Source: Pseudomonas sp. JUb42
Lineage (GTDB): Bacteria; Pseudomonadota; Gammaproteobacteria; Pseudomonadales; Pseudomonadaceae
Direction of reading: 5' to 3'
DNA length: 64,000 nt
NCBI RefSeq assembly: GCF_024807945.1
Contig: NZ_JANUFD010000004.1
Coordinates: 124,001 to 188,000 of the forward strand
In this document: positions 7,775 to 17,101 of the stretch, piece by piece
Numbering within the stretch: the first letter of the stretch is position 1
Layout: every line of letters begins with the position of its first letter
Position numbers and translations under genes: made by a program
The notes under the pieces: generated by a model
Told to the model about the DNA's origin: nothing
The model's input: the letters and a program-made list of their open reading frames with translations, nothing else
Databases searched by the model: none

Positions 7775-8566
7775 TTGAACCGGTTTGACGCGCGCTTCTA
7801 TCTGATCAAGTTCGGTACGCCGCTGTTATTGGCGTTGCTGGTCTTCGTCCTGTTCGATCTGGCCGGGCTTGATATAACGATCAGCAATTGGCTTTATAAT
7901 CCGCTCGATCACACATTCCCTTTTGAACATAACCGTTTGTTCGAAAACATCACTCACCGTTGGGCACGCATCATTCCCAACTGGGTCGGCGAACTGGCAA
8001 TCGTCGGTGCGATGCTGTCGCTGATTCCGCTGGTCCTAAAGCCTGAGCGCGCCCCGGCAAGAATCGCCGGGCCGCTGCAATGGCTCACTCGCTACCGTTT
8101 GGACTTCTTCTTCGTAGTCGTGGCCTTCGCCATCGCCACCGGCGTGATCCACTACCTGAAAAGCCACACCAGCATCTATTGCCCGGTGGAAACCACCCTG
8201 TACGGCGGCGACATGCCGCGTCAGGAATGGTACGAAAACTTCAATCTGCTACATGAAGCCGGCGCAGGCCGTTGCTGGCCGGGCGGTCATGCGTCCGGCG
8301 GTTTCACCCTGGTGGCGCTGTATTTCGTTGCGCTGCGTTATCGCTGGCGCCATGCCAGTACTCTATTCTGGGCCTCGATGATCCTCGGCTGCATTTATGG
8401 CACCACGAGAGTCGTACAGGGCTGGCATTTCATGTCCCACACTTTCTGGGCCGGGATCTTTGTCTGGTTGTCGACGTTGCTTACCGCCATGGCCTTTTAT
8501 GGCCACACCTTGCGCGGGCGTTCGCCTGAAACCAAAGCTGCCAAGCCAGCACTCAACCCTGCTTGA
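7775..8566 (+). CDS. PAP2-family integral membrane phosphatase (variant motifs)
   Basis: This 263-residue protein has about six membrane segments. Its PAP2 motifs are variant: KSHTSIYCP in place of K-x6-RP, WPGGHAS in place of PSGH, and [12 protein letters not shown] in place of SR-x5-H-x3-D. This pattern belongs to a subfamily that acts on lipid or lipopolysaccharide phosphates. Translation probably starts at the TTG at 7775, nine bases after TGGAG, because the ATG at 7770 is followed by a stop after two codons. The gene follows the Ais-like phosphatase and overlaps the end of dctA by 14 bp on the other strand. Confidence 0.8.
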   Translation: MNRFDARFYLIKFGTPLLLALLVFVLFDLAGLDITISNWLYNPLDHTFPFEHNRLFENITHRWARIIPNWVGELAIVGAMLSLIPLVLKPERAPARIAGPLQWLTRYRLDFFFVVVAFAIATGVIHYLKSHTSIYCPVETTLYGGDMPRQEWYENFNLLHEAGAGRCWPGGHASGGFTLVALYFVALRYRWRHASTLFWASMILGCIYGTTRVVQGWHFMSHTFWAGIFVWLSTLLTAMAFYGHTLRGRSPETKAAKPALNPA

Positions 8567-9848
8567 CGACTTCCACCGCCGCCTTGCGCCCACAACGCAA
8601 GGCGATCGGTGCCATCTTCTCTCGGTCCAGTTGACCTTCCCAGGAAGCCACCACCAAGGCTGCGACGGCGTTGCCGATGATATTGGTCAGTGAGCGGCAT
8701 TCGGCCATGAAGCGATCCACCCCCAGGATCAGCACCATTGCCGCCACCGGCACTGTTGGCACCACCGCCAGGCTCGCCGCCAATGCAACGAAACCGGCGC
8801 CCACCACTGCTCCCGCGCCTTTTGAGGTCAGCATGGCCACGGCCAACAGCGTCAGTTGCTGCTCCAGACTCAGGTCGATATTGGTCGCCTGAGCCAGGAA
8901 TAGCACCGCCAGAGTCATGTAGATATTGGTGCCGTCCAGATTGAAGGTGTAGCCGGTGGGCACGACGATACCGACCACGCCCTTGGAACAGCCCAGGCTT
9001 TCCAGTTTCTGCATCAGTTGCGGCAGTGCCGACTCCGATGAACTGGTGCCCAGCACGATCATCAGTTCGGATTTGATGTAACCCATCAGGCGGAAAATGC
9101 TGAAGCCGGTGTAGCGCGCAATGCTGCCCAGTACACAGGCCACGAACAGGAAAGCCGTCAGGTAGAAAGTGCCGATCAACTTGAGCAAGGGCAGCAGCGA
9201 CGCCAGGCCGTATTTACCCACGGTAAAGGCAATGGCACCGAAAGCGCCGATGGGTGCGACGCGGCTGATCATGCCGACGATACGGAAGAACACTTCGCTG
9301 GCCTGACCGACCACCGCTACCAGCGGCCGGCCCTTCTCGCCGACCATGACCAGAGCGATGCCGAACATCACCGATACCAGCAGCACCGGCAGGATCTCAC
9401 CCTTGGCGAAGGCATCGAAGAAGGTCGCCGGAATGGCGTGCAACAGAAAGCCCGAGACCCCTTCGCCATGGGCCGCATCGCTGACGAAACCGGCAATGGC
9501 CTTGGCGTCAAGGGTATTGACGTCGACATTGAAGCCCGCCCCCGGATGCAGCGCATGGGCCGCCAGCAGCCCGAGCACCAGGGCAATCGAGGACACCACT
9601 TCGAAATACAGCAGCGCCTTGCCGCCGACCCGGCCGACCTGCTTGACGTCGTGCATGCTGGTGATGCCGCCGACCACGGTACAGAAAATGATCGGGCCGA
9701 TGATCATCTTGATCAGCTTGATGAAGCCATCACCCAGCGGTTTGAGATCGATGCCGATGGCCGGCCAGTAGTTTCCGATCAGCACGCCCAGAATAATCGC
9801 GACGATTACCTGGAAGTACAAAGTGCCCAGCAGTTTTCGAATTGTCAT
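8553..9848 (-). CDS. dctA: C4-dicarboxylate:cation symporter
   Basis: This 431-residue inner-membrane transporter of the DAACS/glutamate-transporter fold imports succinate, fumarate, malate and orotate with protons or sodium. Family marks are the serine-rich hairpin [13 protein letters not shown] and the [16 protein letters not shown] segment containing the substrate and cation site. The first residues ([21 protein letters not shown]) match the usual start, so the ATG at 9848 is chosen over a longer opening at 9944. No dctB/dctD two-component genes are adjacent. A 24-bp inverted repeat lies 54-77 bp upstream. Confidence 0.93.
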   Translation of the reverse strand: MTIRKLLGTLYFQVIVAIILGVLIGNYWPAIGIDLKPLGDGFIKLIKMIIGPIIFCTVVGGITSMHDVKQVGRVGGKALLYFEVVSSIALVLGLLAAHALHPGAGFNVDVNTLDAKAIAGFVSDAAHGEGVSGFLLHAIPATFFDAFAKGEILPVLLVSVMFGIALVMVGEKGRPLVAVVGQASEVFFRIVGMISRVAPIGAFGAIAFTVGKYGLASLLPLLKLIGTFYLTAFLFVACVLGSIARYTGFSIFRLMGYIKSELMIVLGTSSSESALPQLMQKLESLGCSKGVVGIVVPTGYTFNLDGTNIYMTLAVLFLAQATNIDLSLEQQLTLLAVAMLTSKGAGAVVGAGFVALAASLAVVPTVPVAAMVLILGVDRFMAECRSLTNIIGNAVAALVVASWEGQLDREKMAPIALRCGRKAAVEVVKQG

Positions 9849-9901
9849 TTTTATTATCTCGGGTGTGTGGGCTGCAAAAGCAGCAGGCAAAGCTCTGCCG
9901 T

Positions 9902-9936
9902 CGCGCATGATCGGGCTCATGCGCGCGGGCTTTTTT
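9902..9936. repeat. Inverted repeat with T-tract, between dctA and the dehalogenase-like gene
   Basis: Arms CGCGCATGA/TCATGCGCG are perfect over 9 bp with a 6-nt loop. On the plus strand they are followed by CGGGC and six T residues. No plus-strand gene ends here, so it may be an operator of dctA or a terminator for antisense transcription. Confidence 0.4.
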
Positions 9937-9969
9937 GAAGGCATCAGGTCATACGGTGGCGGGCTTTCA

Positions 9970-10845
9970 TCAGCTCAGGAACGGCAACACATGGCTCAAC
10001 AATTCCTCGGGGACTTCTTCGGCCAGGTAATGGCCACCGGACAGGGCCCGGCCGCGGACATTACTGGCGATCTGCTGCCATTCCTTGAGCGGATCGAAGC
10101 AGCGGCCGACGATACCCTGGGCGCCCCAGAGCACCATCAGCGGCATAGGCAGGTGATGCCCGGCGTCGATATCGATACGGTCGTGCTCAAGGTCGATGCT
10201 GGCCGCAGCGCGATAATCCTCGCAGACACCCCGCGCCGCACCCGGCAGGCTCAGGCAGCGCACGTATTCACTGAACGCCTCGTCGGTGAACGGTGACAGC
10301 CCGGCGCTGCGGCTGCCCATGACGCTGCGCAGGTATTGTTCGGGATTGCCTTCGATCAGGCTTTCCGGCAGCGGCGCCGGGCGGATCAGGAAGAACCAGT
10401 GCCAGTAGGCTCGGGCAAAGGCTTCGTCGGTCTGGCTGTACATGGCCAGGGTCGGGGCGATATCCAGCAGGACCATGCGCGTCACTTGCTGCGGATGATC
10501 CAGGGCCAGACGATGGGCGACCCGGGCGCCACGGTCGTGGGCCAGGACCGAGAAGGTCTCGAAACCCAGGGAGCGCATCAGTTCCACACCGTCACGGCCC
10601 ATCTCGCGCTTGGAGTAATTGGCGTGGGCCTCATCGGCCTCAGGCTTGCTGCTGTCGCCGTAACCGCGCAGGTCAGCGGCGACCACGGTGAAATGCTCCG
10701 CCAGTTGCGCGGCAACCTTGTGCCAGATCACGTGGGTCTGCGGGTGACCATGCAGCAACAACAGGCCCGGCCCCGAGCCGCCCATGCGATAGGCGATATC
10801 GACGCCATTGACGTGACGCTGGTCTTTCTGGAATCCGGCGAACAT
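9970..10845 (-). CDS. Alpha/beta hydrolase, fluoroacetate (haloacetate) dehalogenase-like
   Basis: This 291-residue cytoplasmic hydrolase keeps every catalytic and binding residue known from bacterial fluoroacetate dehalogenase. These are nucleophile Asp104 in HDRGAR, carboxylate-binding Arg105 and Arg108, acid Asp128, the halide pocket His149-Trp150 (YWHWFFL) and Tyr211, and His272 in GGHYLAEE. The oxyanion region LHGHPQTH lies at 31-38. The ATG at 10845 follows GGGAG. An epoxide hydrolase role is possible for the wider fold, but the His-Trp-Tyr halide site favours dehalogenation. It stands alone, divergent from an AhpD-like gene. No fluoride riboswitch or exporter was seen nearby. Confidence 0.8.
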   Translation of the reverse strand: MFAGFQKDQRHVNGVDIAYRMGGSGPGLLLLHGHPQTHVIWHKVAAQLAEHFTVVAADLRGYGDSSKPEADEAHANYSKREMGRDGVELMRSLGFETFSVLAHDRGARVAHRLALDHPQQVTRMVLLDIAPTLAMYSQTDEAFARAYWHWFFLIRPAPLPESLIEGNPEQYLRSVMGSRSAGLSPFTDEAFSEYVRCLSLPGAARGVCEDYRAAASIDLEHDRIDIDAGHHLPMPLMVLWGAQGIVGRCFDPLKEWQQIASNVRGRALSGGHYLAEEVPEELLSHVLPFLS

Positions 10846-11043
10846 GGAAATGACTCCCTTGGAATTGTCACTACATGCTAGTTCGCTGGGGTTTCCCCAC
10901 AAGGCGCAAAACGTGGCGGCCCCGTTCATGAAGTGTGTTGTGAATTGGTCTGCCTGAAAGGCAGGAAATTGGCTATCCAATTCATGGCAACCAAAGACTA
11001 AGGTAGCGCCATCGAAACTCACTGCCTTACGGAGCACCTCCCC

Positions 11044-11484
11044 ATGAACAAACGTCTCGCCTGGGCCTCTGCCGCACCGCAAGCCTACAAAGCCATGGCC
11101 GCACTGGAAGCCGCCCTCGGCCAGACCGGCCTGGAAAACTCGCTGCTGGAACTGGTGCGCCTGCGCGCTTCCCAGCTCAATGGCTGCGCCTACTGCGTGA
11201 ATATGCACGCCAACGATGCGCGCAAGGCCGGCGAAACCGAAGCACGCCTGCAAACCTTGAGCGTCTGGAAAGAGACCACTTTCTTCACCCCGCGTGAACA
11301 AGCCGCCCTGGCCTGGACCGAAAGCATGACCTTGCTAACCCATCACCAACCGCATCAGGCCGAGTATGAAAACCTGCTGGAGCATTTCAGCGAAGCCGAA
11401 GTGGTCAACCTGACCCTGGCCATCGCCACCATCAATGCCTGGAACCGTTTCGGCGTCGGCTTCGCCATGTCGCCGACCGCTTGA
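11044..11484 (+). CDS. Carboxymuconolactone decarboxylase/AhpD-family protein
   Basis: This 146-residue alpha-helical protein has the AhpD redox motif Cys48-Ala-Tyr-Cys51 followed by His55 in CAYCVNMHANDARKAGE, and the LLELVRLRASQLNGC helix before it. Such proteins act as alkylhydroperoxidases or thiol-based reductants, and many are induced by oxidants or electrophiles. It is monocistronic, with its ATG eight bases after GGAG. A PhzF-like gene follows 104 bp later on the same strand. The specific partner cannot be read from the sequence. Confidence 0.85.
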   Translation: MNKRLAWASAAPQAYKAMAALEAALGQTGLENSLLELVRLRASQLNGCAYCVNMHANDARKAGETEARLQTLSVWKETTFFTPREQAALAWTESMTLLTHHQPHQAEYENLLEHFSEAEVVNLTLAIATINAWNRFGVGFAMSPTA

Positions 11485-11588
11485 GTGGATCAGCCGGCTG
11501 AATGCCATGCATCAGAACTTTTGCTTGGAACAACCACGCCGATCCGCGCAAGATTGGCGTTCATTTTCCCGCATAAGGTTTTGTAAGC

Positions 11589-12425
11589 ATGACAAGCGGC
11601 GTTCTAAAACTGGCAGCGTTTTCCGATGGCGATCAAGGCGGTAATCCGGCGGGTGTCTGGATTGGCGACAGCCTGCCGCAAGCCATCGATATGCAACGCA
11701 TCGCCGCCGAGGTTGGCTACTCGGAAACCGCCTTCGCCATGCCCATCGAAGGCGGCTGGCGCGTGCGCTACTTTGCGCCAGAAGCCGAAGTGCCGTTCTG
11801 CGGCCATGCCACCATCGCCCTCGGCGCGGCACTGGCCGGTCTGCACGGGGATGGCAAATACCAACTGACCTTGAACAACGCGCAGATCAGCGTCGAAGGC
11901 TATGCCCAGGGCGAGTTGATCAGCGCCGCCCTGCAATCGCCGCCCACCTTCAGCAAACCGCTCGACCCGCTGGCTCTGGAAAAAGCTCTGGCGCTGTTCG
12001 GTTACAGTCATGCCGACCTCGACCCGGCCATCCCGCCCGCGCTGATCAATGGTGGCATTCAGCACCTGGTCATCGCCCTCAACAGTCGGGAAAAGCTCAA
12101 GGCCATGCACTACGAGCAACAGGCCGGGCAACAGCTGATGACCGCCGAGAACTGGGGCACTGTGCTGCTGATCTTTGCCGAGAGCCCGCAGCGTTTCCAC
12201 AGCCGCAACCCGTTTGCCTACGGCGGCGTCTACGAAGACCCGGCCACCGGCGCAGCCACCGCCGCCTTTGCCGGCTACCTGCGTGATCTGGGCTGGCCCC
12301 ATGGCGGCGTGATCGATATCGTCCAGGGCGAAGACATGGGCAGCCGCTCGCTGCTACGGGCAGAGATCAAGGATGAGCCGGGCAGCTCGATCCGGGTGTC
12401 GGGGATGGCGCGTAAGCTGATGTGA
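11589..12425 (+). CDS. PhzF-family isomerase-like protein
   Basis: This 278-residue protein has the diaminopimelate-epimerase-like fold of PhzF. Visible marks are GGNPAGVW (residues 17-24), the catalytic glutamate Glu46 in YSETAF, FCGHAT (70-75) and the C-terminal half signature DPATGAATAAFAGYL. In phenazine producers PhzF isomerises trans-2,3-dihydro-3-hydroxyanthranilate, but no other phenazine genes are here. This is therefore one of the common stand-alone paralogues of unknown substrate. Composition is like that of its neighbours. Confidence 0.88.
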   Translation: MTSGVLKLAAFSDGDQGGNPAGVWIGDSLPQAIDMQRIAAEVGYSETAFAMPIEGGWRVRYFAPEAEVPFCGHATIALGAALAGLHGDGKYQLTLNNAQISVEGYAQGELISAALQSPPTFSKPLDPLALEKALALFGYSHADLDPAIPPALINGGIQHLVIALNSREKLKAMHYEQQAGQQLMTAENWGTVLLIFAESPQRFHSRNPFAYGGVYEDPATGAATAAFAGYLRDLGWPHGGVIDIVQGEDMGSRSLLRAEIKDEPGSSIRVSGMARKLM

Positions 12426-12446
12426 CAGGCACGGTTAAGGCAATAC

Positions 12447-12497
12447 TGTGGGAACGGGTTGTGGGAGCGAGTCTGGTGGGAGCGAATTCGCTCCCAC
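12447..12497. repeat. Composite REP remnant with a perfect 22-bp palindrome
   Basis: Three GTGGGA starts follow each other within 35 bp, and the last one forms a perfect palindrome at 12476-12497 with GAATTC at its centre. It lies between the convergent PhzF-like and MFS genes. Confidence 0.75.
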
Positions 12498-12533
12498 GGT
12501 TCGCCAGCCCACAGCATCCGCCCACATCTCGGC

Positions 12534-13685
12534 TCAGGTTTTCAGGATTCGTCCGCTCGCCGCAACACCAAGCAGCATCACGGCAATCACCATAAACGCC
12601 AGTTCCAGGTTGCTGACATGGGCGACAAAGCCTATCGCCGCCGGGCCCACCAGAATGCCGCCGTAACCCAGGGTGCTGATGGCCGGGACCGCGACATTTT
12701 CCGGCATGCTTGTCTGCCGCCCCACCGCGCTGTAACACACCGGCACGATATTCGAGCAACCGGCGCCGACCAGGGCGTAACCGAGTAAGGTCGCCTCCCA
12801 GCTCGGAACCAGCGTACCCAGCGCCAGGCCCGCCGCCGCACACAGCCCGCCGAAAATGATCACTCGATTGGCCCCGATTCGCTGCACGATCCAGTCGCCG
12901 GACAGGCGCCCAAGGGTCATGGTCAGGGCAAACACTGCATAGCCCAACCCGGCATACGCCGTCTCCACACCGCGCAAGGACGTGAGGAATACCGCGCTCC
13001 AGTCCAGCATCGCGCCCTCGGTGAGGAACACGGTAAAGCACAGCAGACCAATGAACAGCACCACCCCATGAGGAATGGCAAAAGCCGGGCCGCCGCGTTC
13101 GCTGCCGTAGGTCAACAGGTGCGGCCAGGCCTTGAGCAAGGCGATCAGCAGACCCGCCGCGACCACCAGCATGGCGATCAATGGCGACGCACCGAGGGCA
13201 AGCACCGCACTCACGCCCGCTGCGCCCGCGATCCCGCCAAGGCTGAACAGGCCATGGAAGCCCGACATCATGGTCTTGCCACTGGCCCGCTCGACGATGA
13301 TCGCCTGGATATTGATCGTGCAATCCAGTGCGCCAAGGCTGGCGCCGAACACAAACAGCGTGGCAATGAACACAGGAAGGCTGGAAACCACCGCCAACAA
13401 GGGCAGACACAAACAGATCAACAGGCTGGAAACCGTCAGCACACGACGGCAGCCAAAACGCGCCGCCAGCGCTCCGGCCAGGGGCATGGCAATGATCGAG
13501 CCCAGGCCCAGACTCAATAGCAGCAAGCCCAGCGTGCCATCATCCAGACCGACCCGCTCCTTGGCATAAGGCACCAGCGGTGCCCAGGCAGCAACACCAA
13601 AACCGGCAATGAAAAACGCAACCCGCGTGGAAAACTGCTCCGCCCGCCCCGGCAGGACGGGAGCGGGGGTACTGATGGAGGTCAT
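12534..13685 (-). CDS. MFS transporter (YbjJ-like)
   Basis: This 383-residue inner-membrane protein has twelve predicted hydrophobic helices and the MFS loop motif GALAARFGCRRVL between helices 2 and 3. It resembles the YbjJ-type branch of sugar or multidrug facilitators. The ATG at 13685 has AGGA eight bases upstream and gives a typical short N-terminus (TSISTPAPVLPGRAEQFSTR); longer openings would run into a repeat. No substrate is suggested by its neighbours, which are a convergent PhzF-like gene and an HD-domain gene. Confidence 0.85.
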   Translation of the reverse strand: MTSISTPAPVLPGRAEQFSTRVAFFIAGFGVAAWAPLVPYAKERVGLDDGTLGLLLLSLGLGSIIAMPLAGALAARFGCRRVLTVSSLLICLCLPLLAVVSSLPVFIATLFVFGASLGALDCTINIQAIIVERASGKTMMSGFHGLFSLGGIAGAAGVSAVLALGASPLIAMLVVAAGLLIALLKAWPHLLTYGSERGGPAFAIPHGVVLFIGLLCFTVFLTEGAMLDWSAVFLTSLRGVETAYAGLGYAVFALTMTLGRLSGDWIVQRIGANRVIIFGGLCAAAGLALGTLVPSWEATLLGYALVGAGCSNIVPVCYSAVGRQTSMPENVAVPAISTLGYGGILVGPAAIGFVAHVSNLELAFMVIAVMLLGVAASGRILKT

Positions 13686-13795
13686 GCCGAATCCTTCGCA
13701 AACGCCGGGCGGTTCCATCCGGCAGATGCGTAAGCCTAACATTCCTGGTGAGGAAAATTGGAGGGAGGCCTGCTCCAACAGCACCACACAAATTT

Positions 13796-13889
13796 GTTGG
13801 AGCCGGGCTTGCCCGCGAAGGCATCGGTACATCTGACAAATGCTTCATCGCCTGGAATACCGCCTTCGCGGGAAAGCCTCGCTGCTACA
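13796..13889. repeat. REP pair, GGCTTGCCCGCGAA type (degenerate)
   Basis: The left arm GTTGGAGCCGGGCTTGCCCG and the right arm ending GGGAAAGCCTCGCTGCTAC are imperfect complements. It lies between the MFS start and the HD-domain gene stop. Confidence 0.75.
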
Positions 13890-13902
13890 GAGATGTGTGG
13901 AA

Positions 13903-14544
13903 TCAGGATATCCAGGGCGACTTGCGGATGATCTCGACGAAGTTCAGCGGCTTGAAGCCCGGCACCGCGTCGACCAGCACATCCGCGTTAACCGTGCCGA
14001 ACGTGGTATCGGGCTTGTCCTTGAAGCCATTGGCGAAGGCACACAGGATGCATTCCTTGAAGCCATCACCACGCGGGTGAGCATGCACCACGGCTTCACG
14101 CTGCATGGTGGGGAACGCCGCGTAGTCGATACCCAGCACGTCCATTTCCACACCGGCGGTGACCAGTGCCACATTCGGCCGCAGATGCTCGGGCACGCCC
14201 GGCGTGGTGTGCAGGGCGATGGACAACCAGACCTGTTCCATATCCGCATCGGTCAGACCGAATGGCTTCATGAACTTCACCGCCGCGTTGGCGCTGTCGA
14301 CTTCGAAGCGATCTTTCTCACTGCGATGAGCCTCAACCAGGCCCAGGTCATGGAACATCGCACCCACGTAAAGCTGCTCGGCGTCGTACTTGAGACCCTT
14401 GCGCTCACCGCTCAGGGCACCCCAGAGAAACACCCGGCGCGAGTGATGGAACAGCAGGTCGTCTTCCTGCTCGCGGATGTACTCGGTGGTAGCCCGGGCC
14501 AGTGCGCTGTCAGGGATTTTGATACCGGCGATGGAAGTGCTCAT
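13903..14544 (-). CDS. HD-domain metal-dependent phosphohydrolase-like protein
   Basis: This 213-residue protein has an HD domain: His33-His34 in LLFHHSRRVFLWG, the diagnostic His65-Asp66 pair in AMFHDLGL, and a later His in ALHTTPGVPEH. The arrangement resembles the cyanamide-hydratase/YfbR-like HD proteins that act on small molecules or nucleotides. The ATG at 14544 (MSTSIAGIKIPDS) is preceded by AGGA. It is transcribed away from the rarD-like gene. The substrate is not known. Confidence 0.8.
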   Translation of the reverse strand: MSTSIAGIKIPDSALARATTEYIREQEDDLLFHHSRRVFLWGALSGERKGLKYDAEQLYVGAMFHDLGLVEAHRSEKDRFEVDSANAAVKFMKPFGLTDADMEQVWLSIALHTTPGVPEHLRPNVALVTAGVEMDVLGIDYAAFPTMQREAVVHAHPRGDGFKECILCAFANGFKDKPDTTFGTVNADVLVDAVPGFKPLNFVEIIRKSPWIS

Positions 14545-14738
14545 GAAGGCTGTCCTGTAGGAAGTCGCGCCGTCTTGACGCGTTGGATATAGTTTCGGGG
14601 CTGGCCCGACACCGCTCAATCGGCGCGGTATATCGTTCCCTGCCAAACGTAGGTCGTTTCCTGCCAGCCCTTTTGTGGTGCGCTTCGGATAGACTGGCCC
14701 TCGTTCAGTCATCCAATAAAAAGATAAACGAGGCCGCT

Positions 14739-15614
14739 GTGTACAAAGGGATTGTCTTGTCGGTTTCGGCGTCCTGCCTGTTTGCCGTGATGTACTACTA
14801 CACCTCCTTGCTCAAACCGCTCAGCGGCGAAGAAATCTTCGGCTGGCGCATGCTCCTGACCGCCCCCTGCGCGACCCTGTTCCTGCTGCTCAGCGGTGAA
14901 TGGCATCTGGTACGCAGCCTGCTCTCCCGCATCCGCCGCGAGCCATTGCTATGGATCGGCCTGCCATTGTGCTCGGCGTTGATGGGCGTGCAACTGTGGC
15001 TGTTCATGTGGGCGCCGTTGCACGGGCGCAGCCTGGAGGTGTCCCTCGGTTATTTCCTGCTGCCGTTGAGCATGATTCTTACCGGCCGTGTTGTGTACGG
15101 CGAACATCTGTCGCGCCTGCAAAAAATCGCGGCTGCCTGTGCGCTGGTCGGGGTCGGCAACGAGTTGCTGCGCCTGGGCAGTTTCTCCTGGGAGACCCTG
15201 CTGGTCTGCCTGGGCTACCCGTTCTATTTCATTCTGCGCCGCCGGCTCAAGGTCGATAACCTCGGTGGCCTGTGGTGCGACATGGCCCTGCTGCTGCCCG
15301 CCAGCCTGTGGTTCATCGTCCATGGCAACCCCGGTGCGCTGCGCGAGTTTCCCGCGTTGTACGGCCTGATTCCGTTACTGGGGTTGATCAGCGCCTCGGC
15401 CCTGATCAGCTACATCCTCGCCAGTCGCCTGCTGGCATTCAGCCTGTTCGGCCTGCTCAGCTATGTGGAGCCGGTGCTGCTGGTGGGGGTCGCGCTGTTG
15501 CTGGGGGAAAGCATTGGCCGTGATGAATGGATGACTTATCTGCCGATCTGGCTGGCCGTGCTGGTGCTGATGGGTGAAGGCTGCAAACATCTGTTGGCGC
15601 AAAGGCGCCGTTGA
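14739..15614 (+). CDS. RarD-type EamA/DMT permease
   Basis: This 291-residue inner-membrane protein has ten hydrophobic helices in two EamA halves and begins like RarD proteins (YKGIVLSVSASCLFAVMYYY). RarD was named for chloramphenicol sensitivity; its physiological substrate is unsettled. The start is a GTG at 14739 with GAGG nearby; no better ATG exists upstream in frame. It stands alone between the HD-domain gene and a REP element. Confidence 0.85.
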   Translation: MYKGIVLSVSASCLFAVMYYYTSLLKPLSGEEIFGWRMLLTAPCATLFLLLSGEWHLVRSLLSRIRREPLLWIGLPLCSALMGVQLWLFMWAPLHGRSLEVSLGYFLLPLSMILTGRVVYGEHLSRLQKIAAACALVGVGNELLRLGSFSWETLLVCLGYPFYFILRRRLKVDNLGGLWCDMALLLPASLWFIVHGNPGALREFPALYGLIPLLGLISASALISYILASRLLAFSLFGLLSYVEPVLLVGVALLLGESIGRDEWMTYLPIWLAVLVLMGEGCKHLLAQRRR

Positions 15615-15639
15615 CACGCCTGGATAAGACTACGAACCC

Positions 15640-15729
15640 GTAGGAGCCGGCTTGCTGGCGATCGAGTGCGAAGCGCTCGCAGAACGTCAGTGGCTGACCC
15701 GACGCTATCGCCAGCAAGCCGGCTCCCAC
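15640..15729. repeat. REP pair, GGCTTGCTGGCGATCGAGTGCGAAGC type
   Basis: The left arm has the conserved block ending GATCGAGTGCGAAGCGCTCG, and the right arm ends GCCAGCAAGCCGGCTCCCAC. Close relatives are at 24310, 41714 (inverted), 47148 and 63776. Confidence 0.88.
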
Positions 15730-15766
15730 GGGATTGCGTTTCAAGGCATAGGTTCGATGAAGGCAG

Positions 15767-16882
15767 TCAGTCGGTAAACCGCTCCAGCTGCATCTCCTGC
15801 AAACGGCTCAACGTGCGGCGAAAGGCGAACGACAGATAACCCTGGGTGTACAGCGCGTCCATGGGCTGTGCCGCTTCGATATAGAGGGGTACGCGGCGGT
15901 CGTAGCACTCGTCCACCAGGGCAATGAAACGGCGCACGCCATCGTCATGCGGCGATAGCTGAGGCAATTCGCGGTCCCCGGCCACCACTTGTTCCACTGC
16001 ATCCTCGGTGCCACGGGCAATCCGCCCTTCGCGCTGGGGCGCGCTCAATGCCGGTACTTCGCCAAGCAGCACCGCCGAGAAACGGTCGCACAGCTCGATG
16101 AAATCCATGGCCGCCAAGGGCTGCTCGCACAGGTCGGCATAGCGACACCACAGAACCGTAGGCGTCTGGCGCACCACATTGATCGCCCGGCGACCCAGCA
16201 TGACCGGCTCAGCAGACGCCGCCTGACCTGCACTCAAACGCTCGAATACACCCGTCAGGGCACTGGCCACACCGGCCTGACTCAGCCAGTAGCGCTGATG
16301 CAGTTGCCCCGGATGCAGGCGATGATCCTCGCCACCATCGACGCTGAGCACCTGCATATAGCGGTTGATCGCCGCAATGGCCGGAACGAAGCGCTCACGA
16401 TTGTGGCCGTTGCTATACAACTGCTCGGGCGGCTGGTTGGAGGTCGAAACCAGCACCACGCCCTCTTCGAACATGGCCTGTAACAGGCCGCCGAGGATTA
16501 CCGCATCGCCGATATCGGTGACGAATAACTCATCGAAACACAGCACCCGCACATCCCGCCCCAGCTCTTTAGCCAGCACCTGCAGTGGCTGGGCAGTGCC
16601 GACCAGATCGAACAGGCGCTTGTGCACCCAACGCATGAAGTGATGAAAGTGCTGGCGCCGGGCTGGCACGCTGAGGCTGTCGAAAAAGCGGTCCATCAGC
16701 CAGGTTTTACCACGCCCCACCGGCCCCCACAGGTACACACCCTTGGCCGGAACGCCGTTGCCCTGCAACGCCTGATAGCACGCCTCCAGTTGCTGCGCCG
16801 CCTGCAATTGCGCTGCATCAGGCTGAAAACCACGTTGTGCGACCGCCTGTTCGTAGGCTTGCAGGGGGGATACCGCGCTCAT
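15767..16882 (-). CDS. zapE: AFG1-like ATPase, cell-division protein ZapE
   Basis: This 371-residue AAA+-like P-loop ATPase has Walker A GPVGRGKT (residues 53-60), Walker B VLCFDELFVTD, and the family segments LMDRFFDSL and STSNQPPEQLY. In Escherichia coli ZapE binds FtsZ and is needed for division under low oxygen or heat; eukaryotic relatives act in mitochondrial protein quality control. The ATG at 16882 gives the usual short N-terminus (SPLQAYEQAV). A longer opening from 16921 has no clear ribosome-binding site. It diverges from a SulP transporter gene. Confidence 0.88.
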   Translation of the reverse strand: MSAVSPLQAYEQAVAQRGFQPDAAQLQAAQQLEACYQALQGNGVPAKGVYLWGPVGRGKTWLMDRFFDSLSVPARRQHFHHFMRWVHKRLFDLVGTAQPLQVLAKELGRDVRVLCFDELFVTDIGDAVILGGLLQAMFEEGVVLVSTSNQPPEQLYSNGHNRERFVPAIAAINRYMQVLSVDGGEDHRLHPGQLHQRYWLSQAGVASALTGVFERLSAGQAASAEPVMLGRRAINVVRQTPTVLWCRYADLCEQPLAAMDFIELCDRFSAVLLGEVPALSAPQREGRIARGTEDAVEQVVAGDRELPQLSPHDDGVRRFIALVDECYDRRVPLYIEAAQPMDALYTQGYLSFAFRRTLSRLQEMQLERFTD

Positions 16883-17101
16883 CAACCAATCACCGTCTGT
16901 CTGGGCAAGGGGTGCAAGCATATAGCAGATGGCCCGCGCGATGGCATGACCACCATCGGCAGCTCCTACGCAGAGGCATGGTCAATTGAGCAAATCGAAT
17001 GGCAGGCAAATTGCTGTAGGATTGCCATCCCCGAAATAGCGACACATGGCGCTGCCATTCTCATTGGCCCCATTCCCCGCCCCAGGTTCAACAGGTAATT
17101 C

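Noticed and set aside
11589..12425. Phenazine biosynthesis
   Set aside because: Only a stand-alone PhzF-like gene is present; no phzA-G genes are in the window.
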